In this document: in pieces, positions 1-10,968 of the stretch | Numbering within the stretch: the first letter of the stretch is position 1 | How the letters are laid out: every line of letters starts with the position of its first letter | Assembly (NCBI GenBank): GCA_007026445.1 | Contig: VDMD01000005.1 | Coordinates: 1-64,000, forward strand | Direction of reading: 5' to 3' | Length of the DNA: 64,000 nt | DNA from: Schizophyllum amplum | Taxonomy: Eukaryota; Basidiomycota; Agaricomycetes; Agaricales; Schizophyllaceae | Notes under the pieces: model-generated | Databases searched by the model: none | Seen by the model: the letters and a program-made list of their open reading frames with translations, nothing else | Told to the model about the DNA's origin: nothing | Program-made: the position numbers and the translations under genes

Positions 1-193
1 CAGTTTGCAATCCCGGATACGTAAATTCACGGGGAGGTTTACAAACCTTGGTACAGCACAAGCTGCACGCCGCGCGTCGCCTCGCCCGCCGAATTCGCCG
101 CCGCGCGCCTTTGAGCGCATTTATCCGCGAGATGGGCAAAAGGGAGATGGGGGAGAGGATCCTGGACGGGATTTCGAAGGAGGGGAGAGTGTA

Positions 194-232
194 CAAGCAA
201 CCACGACCGCGCCGCGGTCGTGGTTGCTGGAA
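194..232. repeat. Perfect inverted repeat (hairpin)
   Basis: The arms are CAACCACGACCGCG and its complement CGCGGTCGTGGTTG, nearly back to back. It lies in the GC block of the degenerate element. A similar run is seen in the GC block of E-B near 23200. Confidence 0.6.
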
Positions 233-1596
233 GAGAGGCGTTAATGGCGGACGCTCGGCGCCTCGGACCGGAGTCCGAACATCGTCGTCGTCGCCTTCGA
301 CGGCCTAGGGCTCATGCCGACGAACCTTATTCAACAAAAGCTCTTGGACAACCTATACTATATACACTGTAGTATAGTCCTATGAAGTTTTGTATGTATC
401 TGAGCATGGGAAGGGGATGAACTTTACTCACTCACATTTCTAGGCCAAAGCTAGACGAGATTCAGTATTCCAGCACTCGTTCAAACCACTTTTTGAGGTT
501 TCTAGGTTGTAAACTTATGCTACAAGTTCAGTCAAAGTTGCTACGTGTAGGTAGAGACGTCCTCTAAATGCTAGTGTATTCAGTTTTTCTCAGATATGCT
601 CAAATATCATAGAAATGTTGGACGAGTGAGTTCTCAGAGTCTTCTTGAATTCCTTGCTCAGTTCAGGTATATTCTAGATGGCTGAGACCCATCCCGCGCC
701 CCGATCGCTCAATGGTAAGTTAGATTATCAACATCTACGCTTGTTTTAAGGCGGGGGACCCCGCGATGTTTTACAATCGCGTGAACGGCCTCCCGAACGC
801 GTCTAAATGACCGCGTTCGTGACGTTACCGTCACGTTGCTCCTTGTTCTCAACCACCTTGCCGGGCGCACAACGACGCGCCAAACGCGCCCCCGAACAGC
901 GCGGTTGAATATTCGGGCACGGAGGCCCTGCTAGGTGCGCCGCACCGCGCTTTTACTTGACTATTTAGCTAACACTACCCTCTGCTTTCACCGAAAGCGA
1001 GCGAGCGGGCAAGGACGTGCGTCGCCCGGAACGACGCAGCACAAACCTGCCACTGTCACCTCCGCCGTAGTGAGACTTGGAGGGTCTGTGCTGAATCGCT
1101 CCGGGCGACGCGCGCCCTTGCGCGCCTGCGAGTTCAGGCGCAACAACAGCAAACAAAGCGATCGGGCCTCGCCAGCCCTTCGCTCTTCCACCATGGCTGC
1201 CCCACTTCCCCCTCTCGCGCTCCCCCACGCGCCTCACCATCCGCCTCTTACGCTCACGATGAAGATGGCGGCTCTGCACCTCAAGAGCGGTGTTAGCACG
1301 CGTCGCGCGCCCGCGCGCGCCCCACCACAATCCCCGTCCACTGCCATCCGCGCGTCCCCGGCGCGTATGATGACGCTCTGCCGGTGCTATTGCATGGCGG
1401 GCGTCAACTATGCGCCGTGGGGACACATGAGCTGTCGACAACAGTGCCGGCGGGTTCGCGTCGCATCCGCGCGTGCGGCCGATCACCCGTCGTGCTACGC
1501 TCGTGCTCACTCGTGTGCTGTGCTGCGCCGACAGCGTGTGGGAGGCGTCGCCAGCGCAGTCGCCCCCTTCAACCTCGAGCACGGTACAGCCCGGGC

Positions 1597-1632
1597 GAGC
1601 AGCGTACGCGCACGCGCGTACGCTGCTCGCTT
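1597..1632. repeat. Perfect inverted repeat (hairpin)
   Basis: The arms read GAGCAGCGTACGCG and CGCGTACGCTGCTC around a short centre. It sits just before the AAATTTTCG subterminal motif of the degenerate element. Confidence 0.6.
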
Positions 1633-2071
1633 TGCCTTCTTTTACTTTAAATTTTCGATTATACTGGGCCCCCTACTGGGGCTAACGTATTGGGATTTTT
1701 TTATTTATTTGATGGATACAATGCTCGACGCCGCGTGCGGCGTCGAGCGCGCTCGCGCCAGTGCCAGCGACGGCGACGCGCCGGCCCGGCACGTGGCGGA
1801 GCCGGGCGAGGCGACTGAGTGGCGCTGCTCGCGCGTCTGATGCGAGCGCGCGCGAGCCCATGGGCGACCCGGAGGCCTGCCCGACTGCCCGGACCAGCCC
1901 GCGTGCCCCAAAGGCCAACCGAGCCGTCGGAAACATACCACGGAGTATTCCACCCAACAATGCAATTCGAGTATGGGAAATTTCCGGTCATTAATATATA
2001 TCACGGTACAGCATGAGCTGCTGAAGAGCGCTCCGCAAATGGATTTGGCGGGCGAGGCGACGCGCGGTGTG

Positions 2072-3244
2072 CCCCCGCTCAGGTGTGTCCCGTACTATGC
2101 ACAGTATGCGGCGAGCTAGCTAACACCTCTATCAGAAGGTCAGTATTGTGCGCTCGGAAGGGGCTCCGGCACCATGGCGGGCGCATTCGGGTGCGGAGTC
2201 ACGATGTCGGGCGCGCATTGTGCGGGCGACAAGCCCAGCTTCCTGCCGCCCACGCCTATCCTCCCCTACCCCTACTACCGCGTGCTGTCATGACCCGTCA
2301 CTTTCCATCCTGTCACACTCACCCATAGTCACCTACACTCACCTACTGGACCCACACCTCATGCTTGTCACATGCTTGCCTTGAGGCCTATGGTATATAG
2401 GTACAGCTTAGCCACTGATGTACCTTAGATTTAGTATTCTAGTTGCATGACCCAGTGATTCTGTCCAGCTCTCTGTTTCTTTCTGTCTCATCTCGCCTTT
2501 CTTGTCTCGCTTCTCTTTGCCGTCTGTCTCTGGTTCGACCACGTCCCGCCGAGTATAGCCCTCGCCGTCTCACGTGTCCGTGCCGTCGACGGTCATCGGA
2601 CCGCACCCCTGGCTGGGTCCTAACACGTGCCCACGCCTGCAGCTCGCCCGCACTTTGCGCGTGTCCGCCTTGTCACCCGCCGCCAGCGCATTTTGGCCCT
2701 GGCCGCATCGGCGCCCTCACGTGCCCTACGCCCCACCTGCCGCAATTCCCGGCCCTCGCATCCTGCACCTCGCGTCCCTCCTCCTGCACCCTTCTGCACC
2801 GCGTGCCCTGCCTCTCGTGGCTCCCATTCCCCGCCTGTCCTGCACCCCACCTCCTGCACCCTCTCGCGCCATGCCTCACATGCTTATCACTCTCGCGCTT
2901 CCCGCGCCGTGTTGCCTCCCACCTTCCGTACCCTTCCATACATCTAACGCCCCACCTGCCTCGCCCCGCACGCTGTCTTTCGCAATTCTCAACTGTGGCC
3001 TCCTGCGCACCGCCTCTCGGGGCTTTCAGGCCCTGCCCGACGTATATCCCTCGCCCTATGCACCACCTCTCGCGGCTCACAGGCCCCACCTTGCACGGCT
3101 CCTGCATCACCCCTCACACTGACACCTGCACCCTTGTATCGCCCTCGTACCACATACCCACATACCCACCCTCTCATTGCCCCCTTTGTGTCTTAATTAT
3201 TGTACCGACAATGCAAGTGCAATCCAGTAGTAGTATACTTCTGA
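2072..3244. other. Pyrimidine-rich non-coding stretch
   Basis: About 1.2 kb of C/T-rich sequence with many short frames in all phases, full of Pro, Ser, Arg and Cys from composition alone. No domain, start context or splice pattern supports a gene. A short inverted match (73-93 against 2047-2067) links its left edge to the window start. Confidence 0.5.
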
Positions 3245-3470
3245 ATGTTAGAGATTTCTAATACCTCTGAGTGACTAGAGATCTCTAGTGGCTAGGATCA
3301 ACTGGAGATCTCTAATCCTAGAGATCTCTAGATGACTATGGTACCTAGAGATCTCTAGACAGCCCAGGCTTCTAGAGATCTCTACATAGCTTGGGTATCT
3401 AGACATCTCTAGAAGACTGGTCTGTCTAGAGATGTCTAGCTCTAGAGATCTACAGTTTCTAGAAAACTTA
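3245..3470. repeat. Cluster of TAGAGATCTCTA palindromes
   Basis: About eight copies of the 12-bp self-complementary word TAGAGATCTCTA or one-base variants occur in about 200 bp, at roughly 3276, 3303, 3319, 3346, 3373, 3400, 3427 and 3443. The start-to-start distance is close to 27 bp for most. Spacers differ in sequence, so this is not a simple tandem repeat. Confidence 0.8.
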
Positions 3471-3528
3471 GGAAAATCCACTAACATATCCTTGAAAAGT
3501 TCCATGTAGGGCAAGATTTCCAGGTAGC

Positions 3529-4187
3529 CTAAGTAGGGCGTTCTGCTTGCCCTTGGCCTTCTTGTCTGCCGCGCTTGCCGCACCCCGGCTTCTTCTGCCC
3601 AGCATTGCCGTCGGAGTTCGACGAAGAACCGGAGTTCTTTTGCTGGTTAGAATACTTCGGGTCGTCGCGCTTGCGCTTGACGTGGGAGAACTTGTTGACC
3701 TGGCCTTGCAGATCCTGCTTGTGGGTGTAGTGCGTAAGCAGCGCTTCGCAAACCACACCAGGAGTAAGCTTGTCCTTCGGAAAGAACTGCAGGACATGCT
3801 CCACAATACTCGCAACAGGAATCATGTTCAACATGAGCATCGCCTTGAAAAAATCAGACAGGGTTTCCCCTTCCTGAGTCAAGCGAGCAAACATGTCATT
3901 GAGAGCGCTGATCTGAGGATCAGGATGCTTGTTCGCGTGAAACCGGAAATTGAAAGCGGTTTTGTACCAGCTAAAAATCTCGGCGGGCTGCGGCGAATCG
4001 AACTCGCTCTCGAGGTATTCCCAGAGCGCATGGGCGGAGGCCTTGCTAGCATCTGGGATACCGGTCATGATCTCAGGCGAGATACAACACTGGAGAGTGC
4101 CGTTGGCCTTCTGATCATTGCTCTTCCACTGTTGAATCTCATCGTCATTCGACGAAGAGTTCGCAGTAGCAGCGATCGGAGAGGGAC
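3529..4187 (-). pseudogene. Copia gag, C-terminal part, cut by LTR-1
   Basis: On the minus strand this encodes the middle and end of a Ty1/copia-type Gag (UBN2-like helical region). It is rich in Trp, Phe and Leu (WEYLESEF, FSWYKTAF, LSDFFKAMLML), followed by a basic Ser/Asn/Gln tail. No zinc knuckle or protease is left. The frame runs directly into the 5-bp duplication GGGAC (4183-4187), beyond which the LTR of LTR-1 begins. The N-terminus lies 37 kb away at 41499-41633. Counting the duplication once, the two parts share one open frame, so the gene was intact when LTR-1 entered. What follows gag on the 3' side is missing. Confidence 0.85.
4183..4187. other. Left TSD of LTR-1 (GGGAC)
   Basis: The five bases GGGAC precede TGCGGGG at the start of the left LTR. 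They recur at 41499-41503 directly after the right LTR. Confidence 0.95.
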
Positions 4188-4673
4188 TGCGGGGACCCCG
4201 TTAAGGTATACTCATCTCTTGCTCCGCCTACCTATTTTCTTTTTCCTTTACGTTGCCTCTTCTCTCCTGTCTCGCGGGTCACGCCGCCTGGATCGCTCCT
4301 CGCTTATACATCTACTCTCATGACATTACGCTCGTCTCTCTAGGACTGTCTCACCGCTCGCCACGCGAGCTTAGATTTCTTTACTCATCGGCATGTACGT
4401 AGCTCACGTGAGCGCGGCGCCCTCCGGGACGCCGCGCCGTAGACCGAATATCATCTTTGCCTTACACTCTCACTGCCTCAACCGTCGACGCTACGCGCTC
4501 GCCGGCTGGAGGATAGAGAGTCGCTGGAAAGGTCTCAGAGTCGCTCCGTGCTCGCTTCGACGCGGATAGGTCACGCGCGCTTCGAGACGATCACGCGTGC
4601 CCTCTTCTCATTCGAGAACCACTAAGCGCTGAACTCTACCGCTTACAGAGTCCCCGCGCGGCGGGTCGCCGCA
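4188..4673 (+). repeat. LTR-1 5' LTR (486 bp)
   Basis: It begins TGCGGGGACCCCG and ends GGTCGCCGCA (TG...CA). It is nearly identical to 41013-41498. The leader after it starts AAGTGGACACTG. A TGG at 4676 could open the primer site, but I cannot assign the tRNA. Confidence 0.95.
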
Positions 4674-4869
4674 AAGTGGACACTGTGGGATCCTGTAAGC
4701 AGGACTCTCCCCGTTCGCGCACTTACGTTATTCCAGCTTTGAGAGGAACGAGAACGCACTCAGATACCGGATCATCCACTCCCTTCACACCGTCAATCAC
4801 TCGCAAGACTCGCCCCGACACTCCTGCACCATCGTCACGTAGACACCCCTCCTACACATCCCCTGTCAC

Positions 4870-5010
4870 TGTTGGGATTGGTGTGCTTGGACCGGCCCAA
4901 TGGGGAAGTCCGCCGGATTAGGTAGTCATTGTTCCCATTGTACTGTCTCGTCCTGAACCATCACCATTTGTGTTTGTGTTTGTGTCTGTGCTCGCTTCCT
5001 TCACTCAATA
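4870..5010 (+). repeat. Left LTR of the gag-only copia element
   Basis: 141 bp, matching 6294-6434 base for base by eye. It contains a short TGTTTG repeat near its 3' end. Confidence 0.93.
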
Positions 5011-5022
5011 GGTTATGAGCCC
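5011..5022 (+). promoter_or_regulatory. Primer binding site for half initiator tRNA-Met
   Basis: GGTTATGAGCCC directly follows the LTR. It is complementary to the anticodon arm of initiator tRNA-Met, the known priming mode of copia-type elements that use a tRNA cut in the anticodon loop. The same site occurs on the minus strand at 41907-41918. Confidence 0.85.
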
Positions 5023-5135
5023 CGCGCTCTAGCTGATCTAAACCTCAAAAACAATCTCTCTGCTTGCTCTAAACCCTCAGAAAACCCCTACAAAAATTTC
5101 CTCTTATCTGATCACCCTCTATCGGCTCATCCACG

Positions 5136-6197
5136 ATGTCCCTCATCTCTGCTGTCCTCTCCAGGGGTCTGGAGCGTATCCCTGACCTTGCGGGAGAGTC
5201 CGATTGGCACTCCTTCAAGGAGCAGATGTCGCGCTTCTTCCGCGCTGCTCAGGCCGACTACGTCACCTCTGACCCTGCTGCTGCGGTGCCTGACCCCAAG
5301 AAGCCCCTCGATGCTGAGCTTGAGTGGCTGCTCTACACCAAGCTCAGTCCCGACGCCGCTGCGCTGGTCAAGGACTGCCAAGGGGCAAAGGCGATCTGGA
5401 AGGTGCTGAAGGAGAAGTACGAGAAGCCCACTCCCTGGAAGCGCATGCATGCTCGCAAGGCCTTCCAGCAGTGCCGCCATGACCCCGCTCACCCCATCGA
5501 GACGCACATCGCCAACGTCAAGGCGCAGAAGGCCATCCTCACCGGCCTGGGCGTCACTGTCTCTGATGACGAGGTCATGGACGTCATTCTCATCAACCTG
5601 GATGACTCCTTCGATCAGATACGTATCAACATCCTCTCCCAGACCGCCCTCACCCTCGACACCGCCATTAACATGCTCACCTCGAACTCTGGCGCGGCAT
5701 TCAGTGTAAAGCAGGAGGAGTTCATCCCTTCGCTTGCGGGGAATGCCGCTCGTGTTGGCCGCGGTCGCCAGGAGCAGGAGGGTCTGTCGGACGGGCGCCA
5801 GAATGACCCCAGCACATTCTGGCTGGACGACAAGGGGTATCGCTGGTGCAACGTCAACAGCAGGGACTGTCACCGCTGTGGGCGTTCCGGGCATATCGCT
5901 GCCTTCTGCATGTTCGCCATGCCCGAGGCGATCAGGCAGAAGATCTCGGACAAGGTGCATCTCAATGCGAACATGGTCGCCTCGCTCGCGGAGCTTGACG
6001 CGGAGGTCGAGCAGGACTACCAGGTGGATCAGGCTTATGGCGCGTATGTCGTTCCTGCTCGTCGGTCGTCCCCCTCCCCTCCTTCTTCACCGCGTCTCGC
6101 TTCCCCCGCCCCTTCGTCCTCGGCCACCGCTTCTGTCCGCCAGGGTCGTGCCCCTCGTTCCTCCAGGAATGCGCCGAAGATGATTCTCTTCTCGTGA
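5136..6197 (+). CDS. Gag of the non-autonomous copia element (353 aa)
   Basis: An intact capsid-type protein of a Ty1/copia retroelement that would form the particle and bind its RNA. The N-terminal part (about 1-200) is the helical UBN2-like region (DWHSFKEQMSRFF, ELEWLLYTKLSPDAA, AIWKVLKEKYE). A zinc knuckle CHRCGRSGHIAAFC (CX2CX4HX4C) lies near residue 245. The last 60 residues are a Ser/Pro-rich basic tail. The start at 5136 is the first ATG after the primer site. It ends 96 bp before the right LTR. No protease motif follows, so the protein is Gag alone. The intact frame suggests it is still selected or very young. Confidence 0.92.
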   Translation: MSLISAVLSRGLERIPDLAGESDWHSFKEQMSRFFRAAQADYVTSDPAAAVPDPKKPLDAELEWLLYTKLSPDAAALVKDCQGAKAIWKVLKEKYEKPTPWKRMHARKAFQQCRHDPAHPIETHIANVKAQKAILTGLGVTVSDDEVMDVILINLDDSFDQIRINILSQTALTLDTAINMLTSNSGAAFSVKQEEFIPSLAGNAARVGRGRQEQEGLSDGRQNDPSTFWLDDKGYRWCNVNSRDCHRCGRSGHIAAFCMFAMPEAIRQKISDKVHLNANMVASLAELDAEVEQDYQVDQAYGAYVVPARRSSPSPPSSPRLASPAPSSSATASVRQGRAPRSSRNAPKMILFS

Positions 6198-6293
6198 TGG
6201 ATATAGGAGGATGCACATTTGGTGGGAGTTGCAGGATTAGGTGGGAGCTTGATTAGGTGGGAGTTCTTTTGCGGTCCGGCGCACAGGTGGGAG

Positions 6294-6434
6294 TGTTGGG
6301 ATTGGTGTGCTTGGACCGGCCCAATGGGGAAGTCCGCCGGATTAGGTAGTCATTGTTCCCATTGTACTGTCTCGTCCTGAACCATCACCATTTGTGTTTG
6401 TGTTTGTGTCTGTGCTCGCTTCCTTCACTCAATA
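6294..6434 (+). repeat. Right LTR of the gag-only copia element
   Basis: The same 141 bp as the left LTR, followed by the TSD GTCAC (6435-6439). A purine tract (CAGGTGGGAG) precedes it. Confidence 0.93.
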
Positions 6435-6506
6435 GTCACTTCATTAAGTTCATCGGAAGCGGACAGGCTAGCACTAGGATCCACCACACCGCCTCAGCCC
6501 GCAGCA

Positions 6507-9500
6507 ATGTCGTCTCGAAAGGACAGCCGGGCTCCCTCCGGAAGTGGAAGAACCGCATCGCGGTCTCGAGACCCCTCTAGAGCAGTCTCGCAAGCCCGGA
6601 CAGAAGACGAGGAGGAGGTCGACCGCTTAACGCGAGAGGAAAACGAACCTGGGGACGAACGCGAAGTATCTCCTTCAGCGGGATTAGCCAAGGAAAGGCT
6701 CGCTATGATACAAGTCATGTACGAACACGAGATGGACATCGCGGATCCGCTTCTGCCAGATAATCTCAAGTCCCTGAAAGGTCGGGTCGACTTCTACGGA
6801 CATCGGCAGCCTTTGCAAGTTCACGAGGTGGTGGACTGCGGGCGGAAGGCCACGGACGAACCGCAGCGCTTCGCGGTGAAAGCCTCTTTGCGCAAGCCAA
6901 TTACTGGAAACCGTACGCAGGATGCAGTTGGTGATCGACTCGCTAGCCTCCCACATCCCAGCGCGGACGAAAATTTTCCAGGTGGACCCGAGCAGCACGT
7001 TCGCCGACATACTCACCACTGCGCACCCGCTCGCGGAGCTACAACTCGCCTGGCTCGGGCTGACGAACCGCCTTCTCTACGCTAAGGGAGTTTACGATCA
7101 ATACGGTAGAGAGGCCCAAGCCGGCATCGAGGGACGAGAGCTGGCGGCTCGCGCTTCTATGCAGAGCACACCTTCTACGACGTATCGCCAGCTAGAACGA
7201 GTGACGGATCAAGACGAGCGGCTCAAGAAAGCGCTGGGTCTGCTCCCTAGTTCGCGAGCGATCCCCTGGGAGAAGGACGTGCCAACTGAACCGGCGCAGT
7301 TCATGGGCAAGGACTGGGACGACTTGATTACGATCCCATCCGCTATGAAGGAGGCTTTCCCGCCGAGAGACGTGGAATCTAACCCGGATCTCGTCTTTTA
7401 TGACGAAGCGATGAAGAAACGGCGAGTCCCCCCTCGTACCACATGGGCAAACCCTCTCGACTTTTCGCCTGTAGGACAGACCACAGGAGGCGCGGTTCCA
7501 TTGGTCGGAGCAACCCGTAGCCTCTCCTCCAGTTCCTCGGAATCGTCGAGATCATCACGAGAGGAGCGACCGAAGAAGGACCGGCGTAAACCGCGCCCTT
7601 CTGCATTCCAGCTCATGGGCCTACAACCCGTGCCGGAGGGCGAGGACGGGGGCGACCCTGAAGACCCCACCGGACCTTCGCGCCAGTGGACGAGAGGAAA
7701 TGGGCGAAAAGGAGGCGGAGGAGGGTTAGGAGGATTCGGAGGCGCACCGCCGCCGGGGGGCGATCCCCCCCCAGGAGCGAACTCGTACGCTGCCTCGCCG
7801 GGAGGGCCGATAGCTAATGTCAACCCCGTGATCAAGCCTGAGGCGCTGCCCTCTTGGGACGGCAACCCGGAGAAAGCCATCCATTACTTTTGGCTCATAT
7901 TCGAGTATGCGGGGATCGGCGGTCGACTGCCGTCAGTCCTCGGCGACTGGCTATGGACTAGGTTGGTCCCCGGATCGTCCGTACAGAACTGGTACATGAT
8001 CCAGAGCGAGGAAAGGAAGGCTTACATGCGGGCCGACTATCGCCAGTATGTGAGCACTCTAAGAGATCACTTCCTAGGCCCAAACTGGGTATCCGACTTA
8101 GCCACCGAGTTCCACGTACAGCGATTTCGAGACGCGAAACATCCTCGGGAGTCACCAAGAGATTATATCTACCGCCGGGTGTCGGCGGCGAGATCATTGG
8201 GCTACGCGCCGGAAAACTCAAGGCAAGAGGCCAAGCTCGTCATGGAAACGGCCCCGAAGGGATGGAAGACCCTGATCACTTTCGCCACGGTAAAGACGAC
8301 CGACGAGTTGGAGGAGCGCATCAACGAGTCCTCGGCCGATCTGCTCGATTCCTACGTGAGAAACAAACGGATGGACGCGTTGGACGAGAAGCTGTCGACG
8401 AGGACCGGGTGGTCCGCAGGCGGAAGCGGCAAAGGAAAAGCGGCCGTCTACGACGTGGAGATAGAAGACGCTCCTGCTGCGAGCCCCGAACCGGCGCCCG
8501 CGAATGTCGACTTTCTGGCGGCGGCCTACTCAGTCGCCCAACGGCAAGCCGCTAACGCTCGGCCGACCACGTACCTCTTTCCCAAGGCCGACCACGTCAA
8601 ATCGCGCGGGAAGAAACCTCCCCCAGGGCTGTGCTTCGCTTGCGGCAGTTCTAATCATTGGAACAAGGACTGTCCGCACTGGGAGGAATTCGACCGCAAG
8701 CGCAAGGCTGAAGGCTTCGTAGTGGAAGGGTTTGACGGTGCTGCGGAAGTGGCGTACAACTCTGCATACGTCTTGATTGTCGAGCAGGATTTTGAGCGGG
8801 CGGCTCCAGCTTCCTCCGAGGAGGAATCAGAGCGTAAGACCCTGGACGAGCCCGAGGAGAGCGCCGAGGAAGTCTACCTGACCGAGACGCCGCCATTCTT
8901 CACTCGGGTGGAGGAGATTGACGATAATTACTGGCATCGAGGAGAATGTTTGCCTGTGGACTCGCTGTACGACATCGAATACATATATGCTACGGAAGCG
9001 GATAATGAGGGCCTCGTGGATCGAGGAGTGAAAGAGGAAGTTAATCGAGCGGAGCATGGCGCTCCCCTGGAAGAAGAGGAGGATCAAGCGAGAAGGGAAG
9101 ATTGGCCCGAGCCGTACACCCCCGCCAAGGTCAAACTGCGGCCACATCGTAACACGTCGCAGGGCTCCGTGGGGACCTCCGTACTGAGCGTCCGCGGGCA
9201 CTTGGGTTCGACTCAGAACCCGGAGATGGATCTGCGAATCGACTCCTGCGCCAGTATCTCGTTGCTAAGCGGGGAGACCTACGATCAGCTGGTTAGCCCC
9301 CCGAAGATTTGACAGGGCCCTCCGGTCCAGCTGTGGCAGCTGACGCAGAAGCACGCTCCTATACGCGGGGTCGTACGAATCCCTGTCCTGGTGCACGCCG
9401 ACGATGGAACCATCATCGAAGCGGAGGCGGAGACTCACGTCGTGGACGGCATGACCGTCCCCGTTCTGCTGGGCGAGGACTTCCAGAAGGCCTACGAGGT

Positions 9501-10968
9501 GTCAGTGAAGAGGTCCACGGAAATAGAAGGCACCGTCACCACCATCACCTTTGGGCGCGCCGAGGAGTACCCCATCACCGCGACAGGAGTGCGACGCTCT
9601 CAGGACTACGATAAAATCTCCAAATCCTATATCGGGGAAGCACTAGTACCCAAGAGAGCTCGAGGTTCGCAACGCACACGAGTGAAGCAGAAGAGACGAC
9701 AGCTCGAGAGGAAAGCCGCGCTGATGGACGAGTGTATCTTCGCGGCGCAGGACGTACGACTGACTCCGCATTCAGTGAGACGAGTGCCAGTAACAGGACC
9801 CTTCGAGCACGGTAACGACTGGGTTGTGGAGAAATTGCTGGTATCCTCGGATGACGACCGGTTCCTGGCAGTCCCAAACACCCTCATATCGTCGGACACC
9901 CCTTTCGTGCCGCTAGCAAATCCGTCAGATACCCCTCGCATCATCCGCAAAGGGGAGGTCTTAGGGCGTGTTACAGCGGCCGATGCCTTCTTCGACAAGG
10001 CGGGATCTGAGGAGAAGTTGGCCAAGATGAGGAAGCATGCGGCGATGGTATCGGAGCTCTGCCGAGCCAGAATGAACGCGGAGTCGGGACAGTCTGAGGA
10101 CAGCGTTCCTAGGGCGAAGACACGGTCACGCGAGCCACCTCCTACGAGGATGCCGGATGCCCCGCGTTACGCAGCCTGGGCAGCAGGACAGAAGCCAGCG
10201 AAGAGTCGTTTTCACATGCCGGACGCTAGCGCCTACCCGGTATGGTCCACCACCCAAAGAGATACCGGGAACGGCGAAGCAGCAGCCAGCGACGAGACTC
10301 TTGAGGAGGAGGAATACGGTCCTAAGACAGCAGCAATGCCGGAAGTTGAACCTATCCCTTCGACAGAGTTTAGGAAGCTACTGGATGTAGGGGCGCTACC
10401 ACCTGAACTGCACGAGCGGGCCTGGTCGATGTTGGAAAAACGGCAGAGGGCGTTCGGCTTGGACGGCCGATTGGGCCACTACCCAGCGAAAGCCACGATA
10501 CGCACGAAAGAGGACCAACGCCCAATAGCTGTACCGATGCACGGATCGTCGCCCGCCAAGAAGGAGGTGATCGACGCGCAGATCAACACCTGGTTTGCCC
10601 AAGGAGTAATTGAGCCATCTATCAGCCCATGGAGCGCCCCGGTAGTTATCGCGTACCGAAACGGGAAGCCGCGCTTCTGCGTCGACTACCGGCGCCTCAA
10701 CGCAGTCACGACGCCGGACGAGTTCCCCATACCACGTCAATCAGAGATTCTAGCTTCGCTTTCAGGAGCGCAGGTCCTGTCCTCACTCGACGCGTTATCA
10801 GGATTCACCCAGCTGGAGCTCGACCCCAAGGACGTAGAGAAGACGGCGTTTCGTACCCACCGGGGCCTGTACCAATTCAAACGCATGCCCTTCGGGTTGC
10901 GGAACGGGCCGTCGATATTCCAGAGGGTGATGCAGTCTGTATTAGCCCCGTACCTCTGGCTGTTCGCG
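6507..10968 (+). pseudogene. LTR-1 gag-pol, first part: Gag, protease, N-terminal reverse transcriptase
   Basis: Gag starts at 6507 (acidic, disordered N-terminus). It shifts frame at about 6880 in a run of three A. Downstream it carries the capsid region and a zinc knuckle CFACGSSNHWNKDC near 8630. The protease follows with DSC in place of the usual DSG (about 9241), then a TGA at 9310-9312 inside the protease. The frame stays open beyond it. Reverse transcriptase motifs run from about 10540 (IEPSISPWSAPVVIAYRNGK, FCVDYRRLNAVT, MPFGLRNGPSIFQRVM). The frame ends at FA (10968), where LTR-2 enters, just before the YIDD active site. The alignable gag-pol of LTR-2 shows which frame is genuine. 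Two in-gene breaks plus the insertion make it non-functional. Confidence 0.9.
10964..10968. other. Left TSD of LTR-2 (TCGCG)
   Basis: TCGCG directly precedes TGTGATGCGG. It recurs at 35049-35053 after ATACCACA. Confidence 0.95.

Larger units (their letters stand above)
1..2020. mobile_element. Degenerate relative of the E-A/E-B/E-C transposon family (left end outside or unresolved)
   Basis: No gene is convincing here. The stretch has the same order of parts as the core of E-A and E-C: a GC block near 265-305, an AT-rich block (about 310-740), a palindrome with arms CGAACGCG/CGCGTTCG (about 794-819), then a long GC-rich stretch with a subterminal AAATTTTCG (about 1651). The right end TACAGCATGAGCTG (2007-2020) matches the right ends of the three intact copies. 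A second such end, TACAGCACAAGCTG, lies at 52-65, so two copies may abut. Short reading frames here are GC-rich chance frames. Left end and TSD are not seen. Confidence 0.5.
4870..6434 (+). mobile_element. Gag-only copia element (TR-GAG type), TSD GTCAC
   Basis: A complete 1565-bp non-autonomous LTR element. Two 141-bp LTRs (4870-5010, 6294-6434), identical by eye, begin TGTTGGGATT and end CTCAATA. The TSD GTCAC is at 4865-4869 and 6435-6439. Between them lie a copia-type primer site, a single intact gag, and purine-rich AGGTGGGAG repeats ahead of the right LTR. There is no protease, integrase or reverse transcriptase. Identical LTRs and intact gag suggest very recent movement driven by a copia element elsewhere. 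Confidence 0.93.
4674..6506 (+). other. LTR-1 leader, interrupted by the gag-only copia element
   Basis: The non-coding leader of LTR-1 lies between its 5' LTR and the gag start at 6507. It is only about 260 bp long once the inserted element 4870-6434 and one TSD copy are removed. No independent gene is seen in the leader itself. Confidence 0.75.

Noticed and set aside
2443..3261. Long Pro/Cys/Ser-rich frames on both strands
   Set aside because: Composition alone keeps all frames open. No motif, start or splice support.
3245..3470. CRISPR-like array
   Set aside because: Short palindromic repeats of 12 bp with irregular spacers in a fungal genome, no cas genes.
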